A stretch of DNA of 64,000 nt from Alphaproteobacteria bacterium. Lineage in GTDB: Bacteria > Pseudomonadota > Alphaproteobacteria > Rhodobacterales > Rhodobacteraceae. The notes beneath the pieces were generated by a model. The model saw only the letters and a list, made by a program, of their open reading frames with translations, was not told the origin of the DNA and did no database searches. The position numbers were made by a program, and so were the translations under genes. Of the stretch, positions 1 to 8,722 are shown piece after piece (position 1 is the stretch's first letter; the number at the start of each line of letters is the position of its first letter). The stretch spans positions 124,001 to 188,000 of the forward strand of contig JAUHVR010000002.1 of assembly GCA_030424865.1 (NCBI GenBank), written 5' to 3'.

Positions 1-383
1 CGCCACTCAGAGGGGCCTTCGAGATCACCGAGATTTTGCTGGCGGCTTTGGTCTTTGCGGCATTGCCGCTGACAACAGAGCGGCAAGAGCACATCGAGGT
101 GGACTTGCTCAACGTCGTTCTGAGCGACAGGGTCAAGAAATACCTGACAGCCTTTGCCGGGCTTTTCTCGGCCGCCTTGCTGGCAACGCTGTCCTGGCGC
201 CTGGCGTCTCATGCCCTGCACGCGGCAGCGGATGGCGCGACGACAAATGCTTTGGCAATTCCATTGGCCCCCTTTGGATTTCTGGCGTCATTTTCATGTT
301 TGGTCAGCGCATTGATTGCCTTCCTTCGCGGCATTCATCCCCCAAAAGAGCTGGATCACACTGTGGAGGAAGAAGATGTTTGA
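1..383 (+). CDS. dctQ: TRAP transporter small permease (DctQ family), 5' end cut off
   Basis: The reading frame is open from the first bases of the window, so the start codon lies outside. The visible part reads through two to three hydrophobic segments. An FEITE-like stretch before a helix and an E-H-I-x-V-D-L motif after it (about base 90) are typical of DctQ proteins. DctQ is the 4-TM membrane subunit that pairs with DctM and a periplasmic binding protein to import carboxylates or sugar acids using the sodium gradient. The stop codon overlaps the start of dctM by 8 bp, indicating translational coupling. The binding protein gene is not in view, so the substrate cannot be named. Confidence 0.85.
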   Translation, partial: PLRGAFEITEILLAALVFAALPLTTERQEHIEVDLLNVVLSDRVKKYLTAFAGLFSAALLATLSWRLASHALHAAADGATTNALAIPLAPFGFLASFSCLVSALIAFLRGIHPPKELDHTVEEEDV

Positions 384-1695
384 ATCGCTTCTTGGCTTTG
401 CAATCCTACTGGGTCTCATCCTGATCCGGGTTCCCATTTCCTTTGCAATGGCTGCGGTTGGCGGCATCGGCTTCGCTTTGATGCGCGGCTGGCAACCAGC
501 CTGGGCCATGACCGGTCAAATCGCCTTTGACTCGGCGCTGTCCTACAGCCTTTCGGTTATCCCGTTGTTCATCTTCATGGGGAACGTTCTTGCCGCCTCG
601 GGTGTGGCACATGGCCTTTTCGCCGGTGCCGACCGTTTGTTCGGCCGCACAAGGGGCGGACTGGCGATGGCGTCTGTCTTTTCCTGCGGTGGGTTCTCTG
701 CTGTCTGCGGATCATCGCTTGCAACGGCGGCGACCATGTCGAAAGTGGCGATGCCGTCGATGCGCAAATTCGGGTACCAGGACAGCATCGCGACGGGTTC
801 GGTTGCCGCGGGTGGCACCCTGGGCATTCTCATCCCGCCCTCTGTCATTCTGATCATCTATGGCCTTCTGACCGAAACGAATATCGCCAAGCTCTTCATT
901 GCTGGCGTGATCCCCGGCGTTCTTGGCGTTGTGCTCTACCTCGTGGCGGTCAAGGTCGCCGTTTGGCTGAAACCCGAGCTGGCACCCGACGTCGTCGAAG
1001 AACGAGAGCCGATGTCGAAATCGGATGTCGTTGGCGTCTTTTGCGTGCTGGGCCTGTTCCTCTTCATCATGATCGGTATCTACGGCGGGTTTTTCACCCC
1101 AACGGAAGCCGCAGGCATGGGGGCAGGGGCGGCCGTTCTGATTGCGGTCGGGCTCAGAACGATGTCCTGGCGTGACTTTGTGAACGCAACATTCGACAGT
1201 GTTCGCGCAACAGCCATGATTTTTGCGGTCATCATCGGCGCGGAACTTTTCTCGAACTTCGTGAACTTTGCGGGGCTGCCTGACGCGCTGGCGAGTCTGG
1301 TCCTGGATCTGGAAATGCCTGTCTGGGCTGTCATCCTGGTCATCATCGTCATCTACATGATCCTGGGGTGCGTGCTGGAAAGTCTGTCGATGGTCCTTTT
1401 GACGGTGCCGGTCTTCTATCCGCTGATGTACGAACTGCCCTTCAACAACGAGCTTTTGCTGGACCCGGAATTGGCCCTGATCTGGTTCGCGGTTGTCGTG
1501 GTCGTCGTGACCGAAATCAGCCTGATCACACCGCCGGTGGGCATGAATGTCTTTGTCCTGAAATCGGTGCTCAGAGACGTCCCGCTCGGCACGATCTTCA
1601 AAGGCGTCTTGCCTTTCTGGTTTGCGGACATCATCCGGCTGGCTCTGCTGATCACCATCCCATCCCTCTCCCTGTGGCTCGTGCTCGCGATGTAG
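376..1695 (+). CDS. dctM: TRAP transporter large permease (DctM family)
   Basis: 439 aa, a normal DctM length, hydrophobic throughout with about 12 membrane segments. It carries the family's glycine-rich stretches, including a G-G-T-L-G-I-L-I-P-P-S motif near residue 155 and a second T-P-P-V-G motif in the C-terminal half. The ATG at 376 is chosen because GGAGGAAG precedes it and the N-terminus MFESLLGFA is typical; an upstream in-frame start would lie deep inside dctQ. It is the transport subunit working with DctQ. A strong hairpin follows, so this is the last gene of the TRAP operon. Confidence 0.92.
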   Translation: MFESLLGFAILLGLILIRVPISFAMAAVGGIGFALMRGWQPAWAMTGQIAFDSALSYSLSVIPLFIFMGNVLAASGVAHGLFAGADRLFGRTRGGLAMASVFSCGGFSAVCGSSLATAATMSKVAMPSMRKFGYQDSIATGSVAAGGTLGILIPPSVILIIYGLLTETNIAKLFIAGVIPGVLGVVLYLVAVKVAVWLKPELAPDVVEEREPMSKSDVVGVFCVLGLFLFIMIGIYGGFFTPTEAAGMGAGAAVLIAVGLRTMSWRDFVNATFDSVRATAMIFAVIIGAELFSNFVNFAGLPDALASLVLDLEMPVWAVILVIIVIYMILGCVLESLSMVLLTVPVFYPLMYELPFNNELLLDPELALIWFAVVVVVVTEISLITPPVGMNVFVLKSVLRDVPLGTIFKGVLPFWFADIIRLALLITIPSLSLWLVLAM

Positions 1696-1706
1696 CACGG
1701 TCCGCC

Positions 1707-1747
1707 TGCCCGCATTTGTTTTCAAAACAAATGCGGGCATCCTTTTC
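1707..1747 (+). terminator. Hairpin terminator after dctM
   Basis: A perfect inverted repeat with 16-bp arms (1707-1722 and 1724-1739) around a single C, beginning 11 bp after the dctM stop and followed by TCCTTTTCC. The long T/A-rich inner stem and weak T run suggest an intrinsic terminator. Its symmetry means it could also act on transcription arriving from the right. Confidence 0.75.
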
Positions 1748-2071
1748 CGGGATATCGGATCGCCAGAAGACAGGACCCTGCCCAAGCCACGTGAGACGGT
1801 CATGCGTCATAGCGGTATGTTGATGGCCGCCTTGGGTGCGGCCAGGGTGGCAATCACGTCAGGCGGGCCAAGCACCGAGAGGAGTGTTTGGTTGGATTGC
1901 TCTTTGTATCCATTTTTCGCGGGGTGGCCGCCGGGGCGGATTTCGGGCGCATTCGCATAATGACGAGTGCGGAAGCTTCCCCGGACCGGCCATTCGCCGC
2001 GGAGACTCGGTTTCCGTCGTGTCCAAGGCCCGCGTCGCAGATATCGCTGCGGCTCCGCCGAAACGGACTGT
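1748..2071. other. Gene-free stretch of about 320 bp
   Basis: No recognisable gene is seen between the dctM terminator and the cytochrome remnant. Short ORFs exist on both strands, but none has a plausible ribosome binding site plus a protein-like sequence. With the degraded neighbour, it may be decayed sequence, but no parent gene can be identified. Confidence 0.5.
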
Positions 2072-2485
2072 TCATTCTGGAAAAGGCATCGGTGTTTCGC
2101 TCAATGTCCTGAGATAGGCGATGACATCCGCACGATCCCGCGCGTCGGGAAGAGAGTAGTACATGCCCGTTCCCGGAATAAAACGGGCGGGCGCAGCAAG
2201 AAAACTGTTGAGCGCGTCATAGCTCCAGTCTCCCCCAAGCTCTTGCAGAACCGTCGAATATTCATAGCCCGGGCGGCTTGCCTTGGCCGCACCCACGATA
2301 TCCCAAAGCGACGCATCTGCGCCGGGCTCAATTGAGTGGCAGATGCCCGCACAGCCAGTGACGATCGTTCTTCCGTTTTCAACATCGGCGTCTGGATACA
2401 AGTGGGATATGGAGGCCGCCTATCACTTCGTTTTGGCCGCAGTCATGACCGCAGCGGTCAAAGGTGCAAAGAAACGAAATGCCAT
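2072..2485 (-). pseudogene. Decayed c-type cytochrome (cytochrome c2 / class I type)
   Basis: Translation from about 2401 down to 2072 gives a class I cytochrome c body: heme-binding segment C-A-G-I-C-H-S-I-E, then S-L-W-D-I-V-G, a G-G-x-W-x-Y-D-A-L stretch, F-I-P-G-T-G-M with the likely Met ligand, and a C-terminal D-R-A-D-V-I-A-Y-L-R helix. Upstream in the same frame is a plausible export signal starting with ATG at 2485 (MAFRFFAPLTAAVMTAA), preceded by GAGG. Two adjacent stop codons (TGA TAG) separate signal and body. The heme motif is CX3CH rather than CX2CH. Both points argue for a dead gene. A start at the TTG (2401) would give a cytochrome with no signal peptide, which could not be matured. 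Confidence 0.7.
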
Positions 2486-2625
2486 GATGCCCATCCTCGA
2501 TTAAGGGCGCGAGGTTAAATCGAATCGTGTGAAAGACAAACAGGTGGCAGTCCCGGATCTGATCACAGAGCCTCGCGACAGTCCTGTGTCGGAACGGAGG
2601 GCAGAGGCTCGGTCTCTGGCCAAAC

Positions 2626-4098
2626 TCAGTCGGCAGGTTGGGCCAGGGCGCGCGGGTCCGTGTTCGCCCAACGCACAATCGGATCAAACGAAACATCCGC
2701 AAAGGGAAAGATGTTTTGACCACTTCGACTGCGCGGCTGTCGTTGAATTTCCTGGTCTACAACCCCGGGCGAGATCGCCATCATGGTTCGCGCTGCCAGC
2801 GCCTTGATCTCGGGGACCAGATAACCCGATTTCACAATGACAACTTGGGCCTCTTCCGGTTTCAGACCAAGGACTTGAAAATCGGACAGTCTGTGAAACG
2901 GTCGCCGTTTTGCAGTCACAACAATCGTCACACCTTTGGAGGAAAGCACCGCTTGCCGGTCTGTCCGTGACGCCCCGTGCACAAGGTTGACGACGTCAGC
3001 ATCCAAGATCAGCGGTTCGCTTGTTTCCGGATCCAATGTTCCGCCGATGGTAAACTGGGCCGATGCGCCGGGTCCCACTTCAAAGGCCAGCTCTGTTGCG
3101 GGTTCGTCTGCAATCCCGGCGACAACGACATCCTTGAATGCGCGTGCCAATACTTCGCGAAGGGCATCAACGCGATCTCCGACCCCACCGCCCGTTGGGT
3201 TGTCGCCGGAATCCGCCAACACAAATGGCGACTTTCCGGGTTTTGCGGCTTCGTCCAGGCAGGCACCAATAGAACCGATTGCCGTGCCAAATGTGAAATC
3301 TGTCCGCGCATTCCAATAGTCCATCGCCAGCCCGCGGGCGGCCTTTTCCATCGGTCCGCTTTGCAGTCCAGTTATCACGCTGGCGGCAGTCATCCGTGGT
3401 TCATCCACCCAGACATAGCCAACCATCAAAGAGGCATCCCAGATGCCGTCACTCGCGCTTACTTCTGGAAGTTTCTGGTACAGATCGCGTGCCGGTTGGT
3501 CTTCGGTGGACGTGCGCTCGCCGGGCAAAGCCACAGGGATCGGACACCAACAGACACTTGGTCGTTGCCCCGTATCGAGACATCGAAACAGCTGATCCAA
3601 GGCGCGGCGGTGTGTATCTGTGACGTCGACATGCGGGGCCGTCCGATAGGCCGTGAACATGTCAATTGCATCGATGACCCGTTCAGAGACATTGCCGTGC
3701 AAATCGTAGCTGACGCTCAACGGGACGTCTGGGCCAATGCAGTCCCGGACGGCAGTCAAAAGATCACCTTCAGCATCTTCCATGCCGTCAACAAAAGCGG
3801 CCCCGTGCATCATCAGATAGACGCCGTCCAATGGGGCCGATTTTTCCAACTCGTGGACCAGGTCGGCTTTGATCTTGTTGTATGCCGCCTGTTCGATCGG
3901 CCCGCCCGGCAGCGCATGGGCATATATCGTGGGGTGAAACTGCGCGGGGTAGTCTGACAGGACGTGGAAGTGATGACTGTCCAGCAGCGCCTGCCCGGTC
4001 ACGAGCTCGAAATCTGCTTCGCGGGTCAGCAGGGGATTGTAGCTGGAACACTCGATGTGCAGCCCACCGACGGCAATTCTGGGTCCGGGTTTGTTCAT
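2626..4098 (-). CDS. M81-family metallopeptidase-like protein (MlrC / microcystinase C-like)
   Basis: 490 aa, the usual length for the MlrC (DUF1485 + MlrC C-terminal) family. The N-terminus has G-G-L-H-I-E-C-S-S-Y-N-P (residues 11-22), and a Y-D-L-H-G-N motif (about 131-136) supplies the Asp/His pair expected to bind zinc. The ATG at 4098 is chosen because it overlaps the stop of the preceding GNAT gene in an ATGA. Family members are named for MlrC of microcystin degradation, but most sit in unrelated catabolic operons and their substrates are unknown. Here it is the last gene of the amino-sugar operon, so a small amide or amino-sugar derivative is a more likely substrate than a peptide toxin; that is inference. 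Confidence 0.85.
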   Translation of the reverse strand: MNKPGPRIAVGGLHIECSSYNPLLTREADFELVTGQALLDSHHFHVLSDYPAQFHPTIYAHALPGGPIEQAAYNKIKADLVHELEKSAPLDGVYLMMHGAAFVDGMEDAEGDLLTAVRDCIGPDVPLSVSYDLHGNVSERVIDAIDMFTAYRTAPHVDVTDTHRRALDQLFRCLDTGQRPSVCWCPIPVALPGERTSTEDQPARDLYQKLPEVSASDGIWDASLMVGYVWVDEPRMTAASVITGLQSGPMEKAARGLAMDYWNARTDFTFGTAIGSIGACLDEAAKPGKSPFVLADSGDNPTGGGVGDRVDALREVLARAFKDVVVAGIADEPATELAFEVGPGASAQFTIGGTLDPETSEPLILDADVVNLVHGASRTDRQAVLSSKGVTIVVTAKRRPFHRLSDFQVLGLKPEEAQVVIVKSGYLVPEIKALAARTMMAISPGVVDQEIQRQPRSRSGQNIFPFADVSFDPIVRWANTDPRALAQPAD

Positions 4099-4709
4099 AG
4101 TTGGCGCCCCATCCATTGTGCCCCGTCATCGAAGCCCTGCAGGCGTGCGAACCCTTGCTTCTGCCAAAAGGCGAAGCCGCGCGTGTTTCGAGGATCCACG
4201 CCGACATGGGCGGCGGACACGCCCTCTTTCCTCGCGGCGCGCAGCCAGACGGCGACCAACTCTGCGCCGAGGCCTGTTCCGCGGGCGTCCTCGGAAAGGT
4301 TTGCGTGCAAGTGACCCGGGTAAAGCGCTGCAAGCTCAGAGGGTGTGTTGACCGCTGAGTGAATCTGCGACCGCCAGTGTTCGCCGGGGCCCCACCTGGC
4401 TTTTTTCCTGGGGTCCGGTGCTTCGTATTTTTCCCGCACCTGCGGCCACCATTCTGACGTCAGGGTAGCCTCAAATGCCCGAGTATTGCCGGTCCCAACG
4501 CAATACCCCTGAATGCGGTTGTCGCTGACCAAAACAAAGGAAAGGCGCGGCGAAAACTTCAGGTAGGGAATGGCGAAAATGTCACCGACAATGTCAAGAT
4601 CAAGCTCGGGGTGCAGATGCCGCACATCCGCGCCCGCATCGCCGGTTGCAGCTGCAATTTCGTAAACTGCACGAAAATCGTCTTCGGTCGCGTTTCGGAT
4701 CTCGGTCAA
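4095..4709 (-). CDS. GNAT-family N-acetyltransferase
   Basis: 204 aa if started at the TTG at 4709, which overlaps the cutC stop and begins L-T-E-I-R-N-A-T-E-D-D-F, a normal GNAT N-terminus. A longer reading would run about 110 bp into cutC. The acetyl-CoA binding motif A is visible as E-D-A-R-G-T-G-L-G-A-E-L in the C-terminal half, followed by a N-x-R-G-F-A-F-W-x-K-x-G-F motif B region. It transfers acetyl from acetyl-CoA to an amine. The residues around L-Y-P-G-H-L-H-A-N resemble GNATs of sugar loci. The substrate is not evident; position between cutC and the M81 gene suggests an amino-sugar-related amine. The non-ATG start is inferred from overlap. Confidence 0.8.
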   Translation of the reverse strand: MTEIRNATEDDFRAVYEIAAATGDAGADVRHLHPELDLDIVGDIFAIPYLKFSPRLSFVLVSDNRIQGYCVGTGNTRAFEATLTSEWWPQVREKYEAPDPRKKARWGPGEHWRSQIHSAVNTPSELAALYPGHLHANLSEDARGTGLGAELVAVWLRAARKEGVSAAHVGVDPRNTRGFAFWQKQGFARLQGFDDGAQWMGRQL

Positions 4710-5428
4710 ATTGGTTCTCGGAGCTTGGCCTTTACGTTTCGCACGATTTCGGCGCTGGTGATCCGTTGTGGCGTTTGCGTGAACATGTTGTGCAAGCGCG
4801 CTTCTTTTTCGACGCTGCACGACGCGTGAAATTCGCGTGCCCCTGTGGCCCGGGCAATTCCTGCGGCGTTCCGGGCCGTGATCCCGGATCCGGGCATGAT
4901 CGTGATTGCGTCGCCAGCATGTCGAACCATTGCGGCGATTTCTGCCGCCCCGGCCTCGGCATCCTGCGCCCCGCCCGAGGTCAAAATCCGGTCAAAGCCA
5001 AGCTCGATCGCCACGTCAATCGCGCGCATCCGATCTGACACGACATCCACAACACGGTGCAGCGTTGTGTCCAGACCCGAGGCTTCATCCATGAGGCGCC
5101 CAAGGGACCTTACGTCCAATCCGCCGGACCCGTCTTCGATGCCAAAGACAACGCCGCTTAAGCCGAAGGTGCGCGCGGCTGAAATGTCGTGTGCCATGAT
5201 TTCAATGTCGTGCTGGCTGCAAGTGAAATCACCGGCGCGCGGGCGGATCATTGCGTGACAGGGGATGCCAGAAAGCGCCGCCGCCTGCATCAAACCCGCA
5301 GACGGTGTCAGCCCGCCTTCGCTGAGGGACGCGCACAGCTCAATCCGGTCTGCCCCTCCGTCCTTGGCAGCCATCACCCCTTCGAAGGTGTCAACGCAAA
5401 CTTCGAGCTTGTGATGGGCACTAGTCAT
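4706..5428 (-). CDS. cutC: CutC family TIM-barrel protein
   Basis: 240 aa, full length for PF03932. Typical family features: L-E-V-C-V-D near residue 8, a G-A-D-R-I-E-L-C strand (25-32), G-G-L-T-P-S (38-43) and H-x-M-I-R-P-R-x-G-D-F (58-68). The family was named for copper homeostasis in E. coli, but that role is disputed and the structure is a metabolic-type TIM barrel. No copper gene is nearby. It overlaps nagA by 8 bp and the next gene by 4 bp inside an amino-sugar operon, which favours a role in carbohydrate metabolism (inference). Confidence 0.92.
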   Translation of the reverse strand: MTSAHHKLEVCVDTFEGVMAAKDGGADRIELCASLSEGGLTPSAGLMQAAALSGIPCHAMIRPRAGDFTCSQHDIEIMAHDISAARTFGLSGVVFGIEDGSGGLDVRSLGRLMDEASGLDTTLHRVVDVVSDRMRAIDVAIELGFDRILTSGGAQDAEAGAAEIAAMVRHAGDAITIMPGSGITARNAAGIARATGAREFHASCSVEKEARLHNMFTQTPQRITSAEIVRNVKAKLREPI

Positions 5429-6578
5429 TCCGACCCGACTGTTGCATCACATCTGCAAGTGATCCCTGGAACGACAGTTTGTGTGTCAGGCAAATGACGT
5501 CGCCCAGGTCGCGGCCTTGCAGGTGATCCAACTGCAGCCCAATGACATCGCCCGGTATGGATATCGCCATTTTGAACGCATCTTCGGTCGAAATCCCGAT
5601 GCGGTCCACCAAGCGTTTGACGCCCTCGCCTTGTGTCGTATGGGCGCCAGCCAAACCGCCTTCGCTGTTGACCAAACGGTTGTCGATCAGCGCGACCTTT
5701 GATCCGTAGAGATCAAATTCGGCCGGGCCGCCGACGGTGGGCATGGCATCCGAAACAAGAAACATGCGATCGCTGACCGGTCGCGCGCGGATGGCCAATG
5801 CGACCATTTCATCGGCGACATGTATCCCGTCACAGATGATGCCGGCAAAGGCCTGCGAATTGATCGCCGCGCCAACCACACCGGGTTCCCGGCCTGCCAT
5901 GGGGGGCATCGCGTTGAAAAGATGTGTGAAGCAACTGGCGCCTGCTTCAAGCGCCCGACGCACAACATCCGCCGAGGCTTTTGAATGGCCGATCGAGACC
6001 ACCACGCCCAATTCGGCCAGACGGCGGATGTCTTCCTGTGAAACAACATCCGGTGCCAGCGTAAGCATCGTCGGCACATCGTTTGCCCTTAGTTTTTCGA
6101 CAAGTCGGATCGTCCCTTTGTCCAGGGGTCTGACGAACTCTGCGCTGTGTGTGCCGCGCCGTTCCAACGAAATGTGGGGCCCTTCGATGTGAAGTCCCAA
6201 CACGCCATTTTGGCCAATGGCCTCGATTGCAGCATCGACAGCCTGGCTCAGAACGACCTCGGAATCCGTGATGACGGTCGGCAAAATTCCCGTTGTTCCG
6301 AACCTTCTGTGCGCTTGTGCGATGTCCCACATCGCCTCTTTGGTCGGGGTTTCATTCAAAAGAACCCCACCGCCGCCGTTGACCTGAAGATCTACAAAGC
6401 CCGGGGAAATTATCCCTTCGACATCGACAACCTGATCGCCCTTGGGAATCTGGTTGGCCTCAGCGACCACCTGAACCCGGCCGTTGGCAACCCCCAGCGC
6501 GGCGCCTTCGGTAAGCCGCCCCCGGTCGAACACATGTGAGGGCCGAAGCCACTTTTCGACTTTAGGCGCTTCAGGCAC
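5421..6578 (-). CDS. nagA: N-acetylglucosamine-6-phosphate deacetylase
   Basis: 385 aa amidohydrolase of NagA length. Motifs in order: S-P-G-F-V-D-L-Q-V-N-G (58-68), H-I-E-G-P-H (130-135, metal Glu), G-H-S-K-A (197-201), T-H-L-F-N-A-M (218-224), D-G-I-H (250-253) and S-D-A-M-P (276-280, catalytic Asp 277). It hydrolyses GlcNAc-6-P (or GalNAc-6-P) to the amine sugar phosphate and acetate in the cytoplasm. It overlaps both neighbours by 8 bp in the operon, downstream of the ROK kinase that would make its substrate. Confidence 0.95.
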   Translation of the reverse strand: MPEAPKVEKWLRPSHVFDRGRLTEGAALGVANGRVQVVAEANQIPKGDQVVDVEGIISPGFVDLQVNGGGGVLLNETPTKEAMWDIAQAHRRFGTTGILPTVITDSEVVLSQAVDAAIEAIGQNGVLGLHIEGPHISLERRGTHSAEFVRPLDKGTIRLVEKLRANDVPTMLTLAPDVVSQEDIRRLAELGVVVSIGHSKASADVVRRALEAGASCFTHLFNAMPPMAGREPGVVGAAINSQAFAGIICDGIHVADEMVALAIRARPVSDRMFLVSDAMPTVGGPAEFDLYGSKVALIDNRLVNSEGGLAGAHTTQGEGVKRLVDRIGISTEDAFKMAISIPGDVIGLQLDHLQGRDLGDVICLTHKLSFQGSLADVMQQSGRND

Positions 6579-7833
6579 GACGGTCTCCTAGGAAATAGGG
6601 CAACAAGGCGACCTGAACTTCGCTGCGCACGATCGCAATTGCGCGCGACGAGGCTAGTCCCTCGGCGCGATCCAGGACATCTGGCGAAAAACTCTCGGCC
6701 AAAACCTGATCGGGAACCTTCAACTCATCGAACTTGGAAATGAGGGTGCCAACCGCTTGTTGAACCTCGGGCAAAGGCCAGTAGTACCGGATGCGGTCTG
6801 CATAGCTGAAGTGCCATTGAGAGGTGTCTTCCTCTGTGTAGTGCGATCTCCAATACTTTGGGTTGTCTCGCATTGCGGCCTCCATGACCTGAGGCAGGCC
6901 AATTGCAGATGGGCTTTGCTTTTGAACAATTTGATCCAGCGCGTAAAGCGCCCTTCGCAAAGCAAAGGTCAGGGCCGGGCCGACTTTTTGAAAGGCAAAC
7001 CCCATATTGGCCAGTTTCGGGAACGTCTCTGGAGGCTGGTAATCCGTGGAATGCGCTTCGAGGCAAATTCCCGGATATTTCGAAACAACATCGCGCAGAC
7101 CGGGGTCCCGGCCGGTTGGCAAGTGGAACACCTGGTCCGGCGCAAACTCGACACCCGGCTGAACCACAAGCCCCGAGACCTGAGGCCACAAATCAGCGAT
7201 GCCCTGTTCAGCAAAGGCCGCTTGATGGGCCACAAGAGTTGCAGAAGCCGCCTCGGGTGCGGTCGGCACCACGTGGCCATCTTCCCCAAGCCGCGCGCCC
7301 CCCGGTGGGGGAACCTCGGTTCCCACCACAAACGTCAGGTCCTCTGGCGCCGACGCGGCATTTCGACAGCTCACTGCCAATAGCGCGGCCCGTTTCGCGG
7401 CTGTTTCGTCGTCAAGCTGTGGCGGCTCACCCTTGCAGCCTTCAGAGCAATCCAGATGGATCTTGTTAATGCCGGCCTGCACGTAATCCGACACCAAGGC
7501 GTGCGCCTTGGCCATCGCAACGTCCGCGGATTCTGATTTCCACACCTGTGGCCCCAAATGATCACCACCAAGTACGACAAGATCGGGGTCGATCCCGGTT
7601 TTGGATATCAGGTCGTCAATAAATGAAACGAACGCCCGGGCGTTCATCCCCGTGTACCCGCCGAACTGGTTGACCTGGTTCGATGTTGCCTCGATCACCA
7701 GTGGTTGGTTCAGACGTGAGGCAAGCTGCAGGGAAGCGGTCAGAACCTCTGGATGAGCCGAGCAAACGGACGGAATGGCGATACACTCGCCCGCCTTGTT
7801 GCGCGCAACGATATCCCGCAACAGATCAGACAT
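6571..7833 (-). CDS. KbaZ/GatZ-family protein (tagatose-bisphosphate aldolase non-catalytic subunit-like)
   Basis: 420 aa from the ATG at 7833, which overlaps the ROK kinase stop by 8 bp; longer starts lie inside that gene. Diagnostic family features: I-P-S-V-C-S-A-H-P-E-V near the start, L-V-I-E-A-T-S-N-Q-V-N-Q-x-G-G-Y-T-G-M, L-G-G-D-H-L-G-P, and H-L-D-C-S-E-G-C. In E. coli KbaZ/GatZ stabilises the class II aldolase KbaY/GatY that splits tagatose-1,6-bisphosphate. No KbaY/GatY gene and no PfkB-type tagatose-6-P kinase is visible in this window, so the protein seems to work alone here or with a distant partner. Its presence with an AgaS-like enzyme points to galactosamine-type intermediates. 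Confidence 0.88.
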   Translation of the reverse strand: MSDLLRDIVARNKAGECIAIPSVCSAHPEVLTASLQLASRLNQPLVIEATSNQVNQFGGYTGMNARAFVSFIDDLISKTGIDPDLVVLGGDHLGPQVWKSESADVAMAKAHALVSDYVQAGINKIHLDCSEGCKGEPPQLDDETAAKRAALLAVSCRNAASAPEDLTFVVGTEVPPPGGARLGEDGHVVPTAPEAASATLVAHQAAFAEQGIADLWPQVSGLVVQPGVEFAPDQVFHLPTGRDPGLRDVVSKYPGICLEAHSTDYQPPETFPKLANMGFAFQKVGPALTFALRRALYALDQIVQKQSPSAIGLPQVMEAAMRDNPKYWRSHYTEEDTSQWHFSYADRIRYYWPLPEVQQAVGTLISKFDELKVPDQVLAESFSPDVLDRAEGLASSRAIAIVRSEVQVALLPYFLGDRRA

Positions 7834-8722
7834 GATAGGCCGCATAGGCCGCGCCAAGGGCCGCCGCCGTTTCGCCGCGGGTTCCCAGCCGGATCGAAGG
7901 AAGCGGCAGATCGCTCCAGGCAACCCGCCCCAATGCGCGTTCCAGATCGCCAACCAAGCCCGGAATTTGCGACAGGCCGCCGCCCAGCACGATTGTCCTG
8001 GGATCGACCGTTGTCACTATGGTCAGGATCAGCGCTGCGTTGACATCGCACCAAACCTCCCAGATGCGCGAGATTTCTGTGTCGGTGCGACCATTTGCAA
8101 TCTCGTGCGAGGTCAATTCGCGACCCGTCAAATGCTTGGCCAACCGTTCCATTCCGGGTCCTGAACCGTAGGTCTCGTAACACCCCAAACGGCCGCATCC
8201 GCATTTGAGTATGGGCAGATTGTGCTCGGCGATAATCGCGCCAGCGATTGGCATGTGCCCAAACTCACCGGATTGGCCTTCACCGTCGTTGATCAGGCTG
8301 CCGTCAATGGAAATGCCGCCCGCGATGCCGGTTCCCAGGACCAGGCCGACCATCGTGCCTTTGGACTGCCCGGCTCCGAAAACGGCTTCGGCTTGGGTAA
8401 AGGCCCGGCAGTCGTTGAGCCAGGTTTGCTGCCCGCCCGTCGCCTTGGCGACATCCAGGACAAACGGCATGCCATTGGCCGACAGGTTTGCGGCGATCCA
8501 CGTGCCATTGCCCGGATTCGCAAGTCCGGCAGCCGCAATCCCGACCGGCAGGCCGGGGTTGTCCATCTGAAGCCACCGAACCTGATCGGTCACGGCCGCG
8601 ACCAGTGCGCTGTACGAGTTGGGTGTTTCAGTGCGGCGCCTGTCGGCCTCGTTCCACTGCGCATCGAACTTTTGCGCCTCTATCTTGGTCCCGCCAAGGT
8701 CTATGCCGCCAGCCCTGATCAT
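7826..8722 (-). CDS. ROK-family sugar kinase, probable N-acetylhexosamine kinase
   Basis: 298 aa, normal ROK kinase length, with no DNA-binding N-terminus, so an enzyme rather than a repressor. Seen: phosphate loop D-L-G-G-T-K (8-13), N-D (103-104, catalytic Asp 104), G-T-G-I-A-G-G (130-136), E-F-G-H (153-156) and the zinc site C-G-C-G-R-L-G-C (174-181) with E following, the full ROK signature. It phosphorylates a hexose at C6 using ATP; next to nagA the likely substrate is GlcNAc or GalNAc. It overlaps the SIS gene upstream (4 bp) and the KbaZ-like gene downstream (8 bp). Confidence 0.92.
   Translation of the reverse strand: MIRAGGIDLGGTKIEAQKFDAQWNEADRRRTETPNSYSALVAAVTDQVRWLQMDNPGLPVGIAAAGLANPGNGTWIAANLSANGMPFVLDVAKATGGQQTWLNDCRAFTQAEAVFGAGQSKGTMVGLVLGTGIAGGISIDGSLINDGEGQSGEFGHMPIAGAIIAEHNLPILKCGCGRLGCYETYGSGPGMERLAKHLTGRELTSHEIANGRTDTEISRIWEVWCDVNAALILTIVTTVDPRTIVLGGGLSQIPGLVGDLERALGRVAWSDLPLPSIRLGTRGETAAALGAAYAAYHV

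Noticed and set aside
712-1803. A 363-codon open frame antisense to dctM, extending past the terminator
   Set aside because: Very rich in Asp, His, Gln and Arg, as expected from the complement of a membrane-protein gene; no start signal.
4709-4820. Longer start for the GNAT acetyltransferase
   Set aside because: The extra residues are basic and low-complexity, and overlap cutC by about 110 bp; the TTG overlapping the cutC stop fits the operon's pattern of short overlaps.
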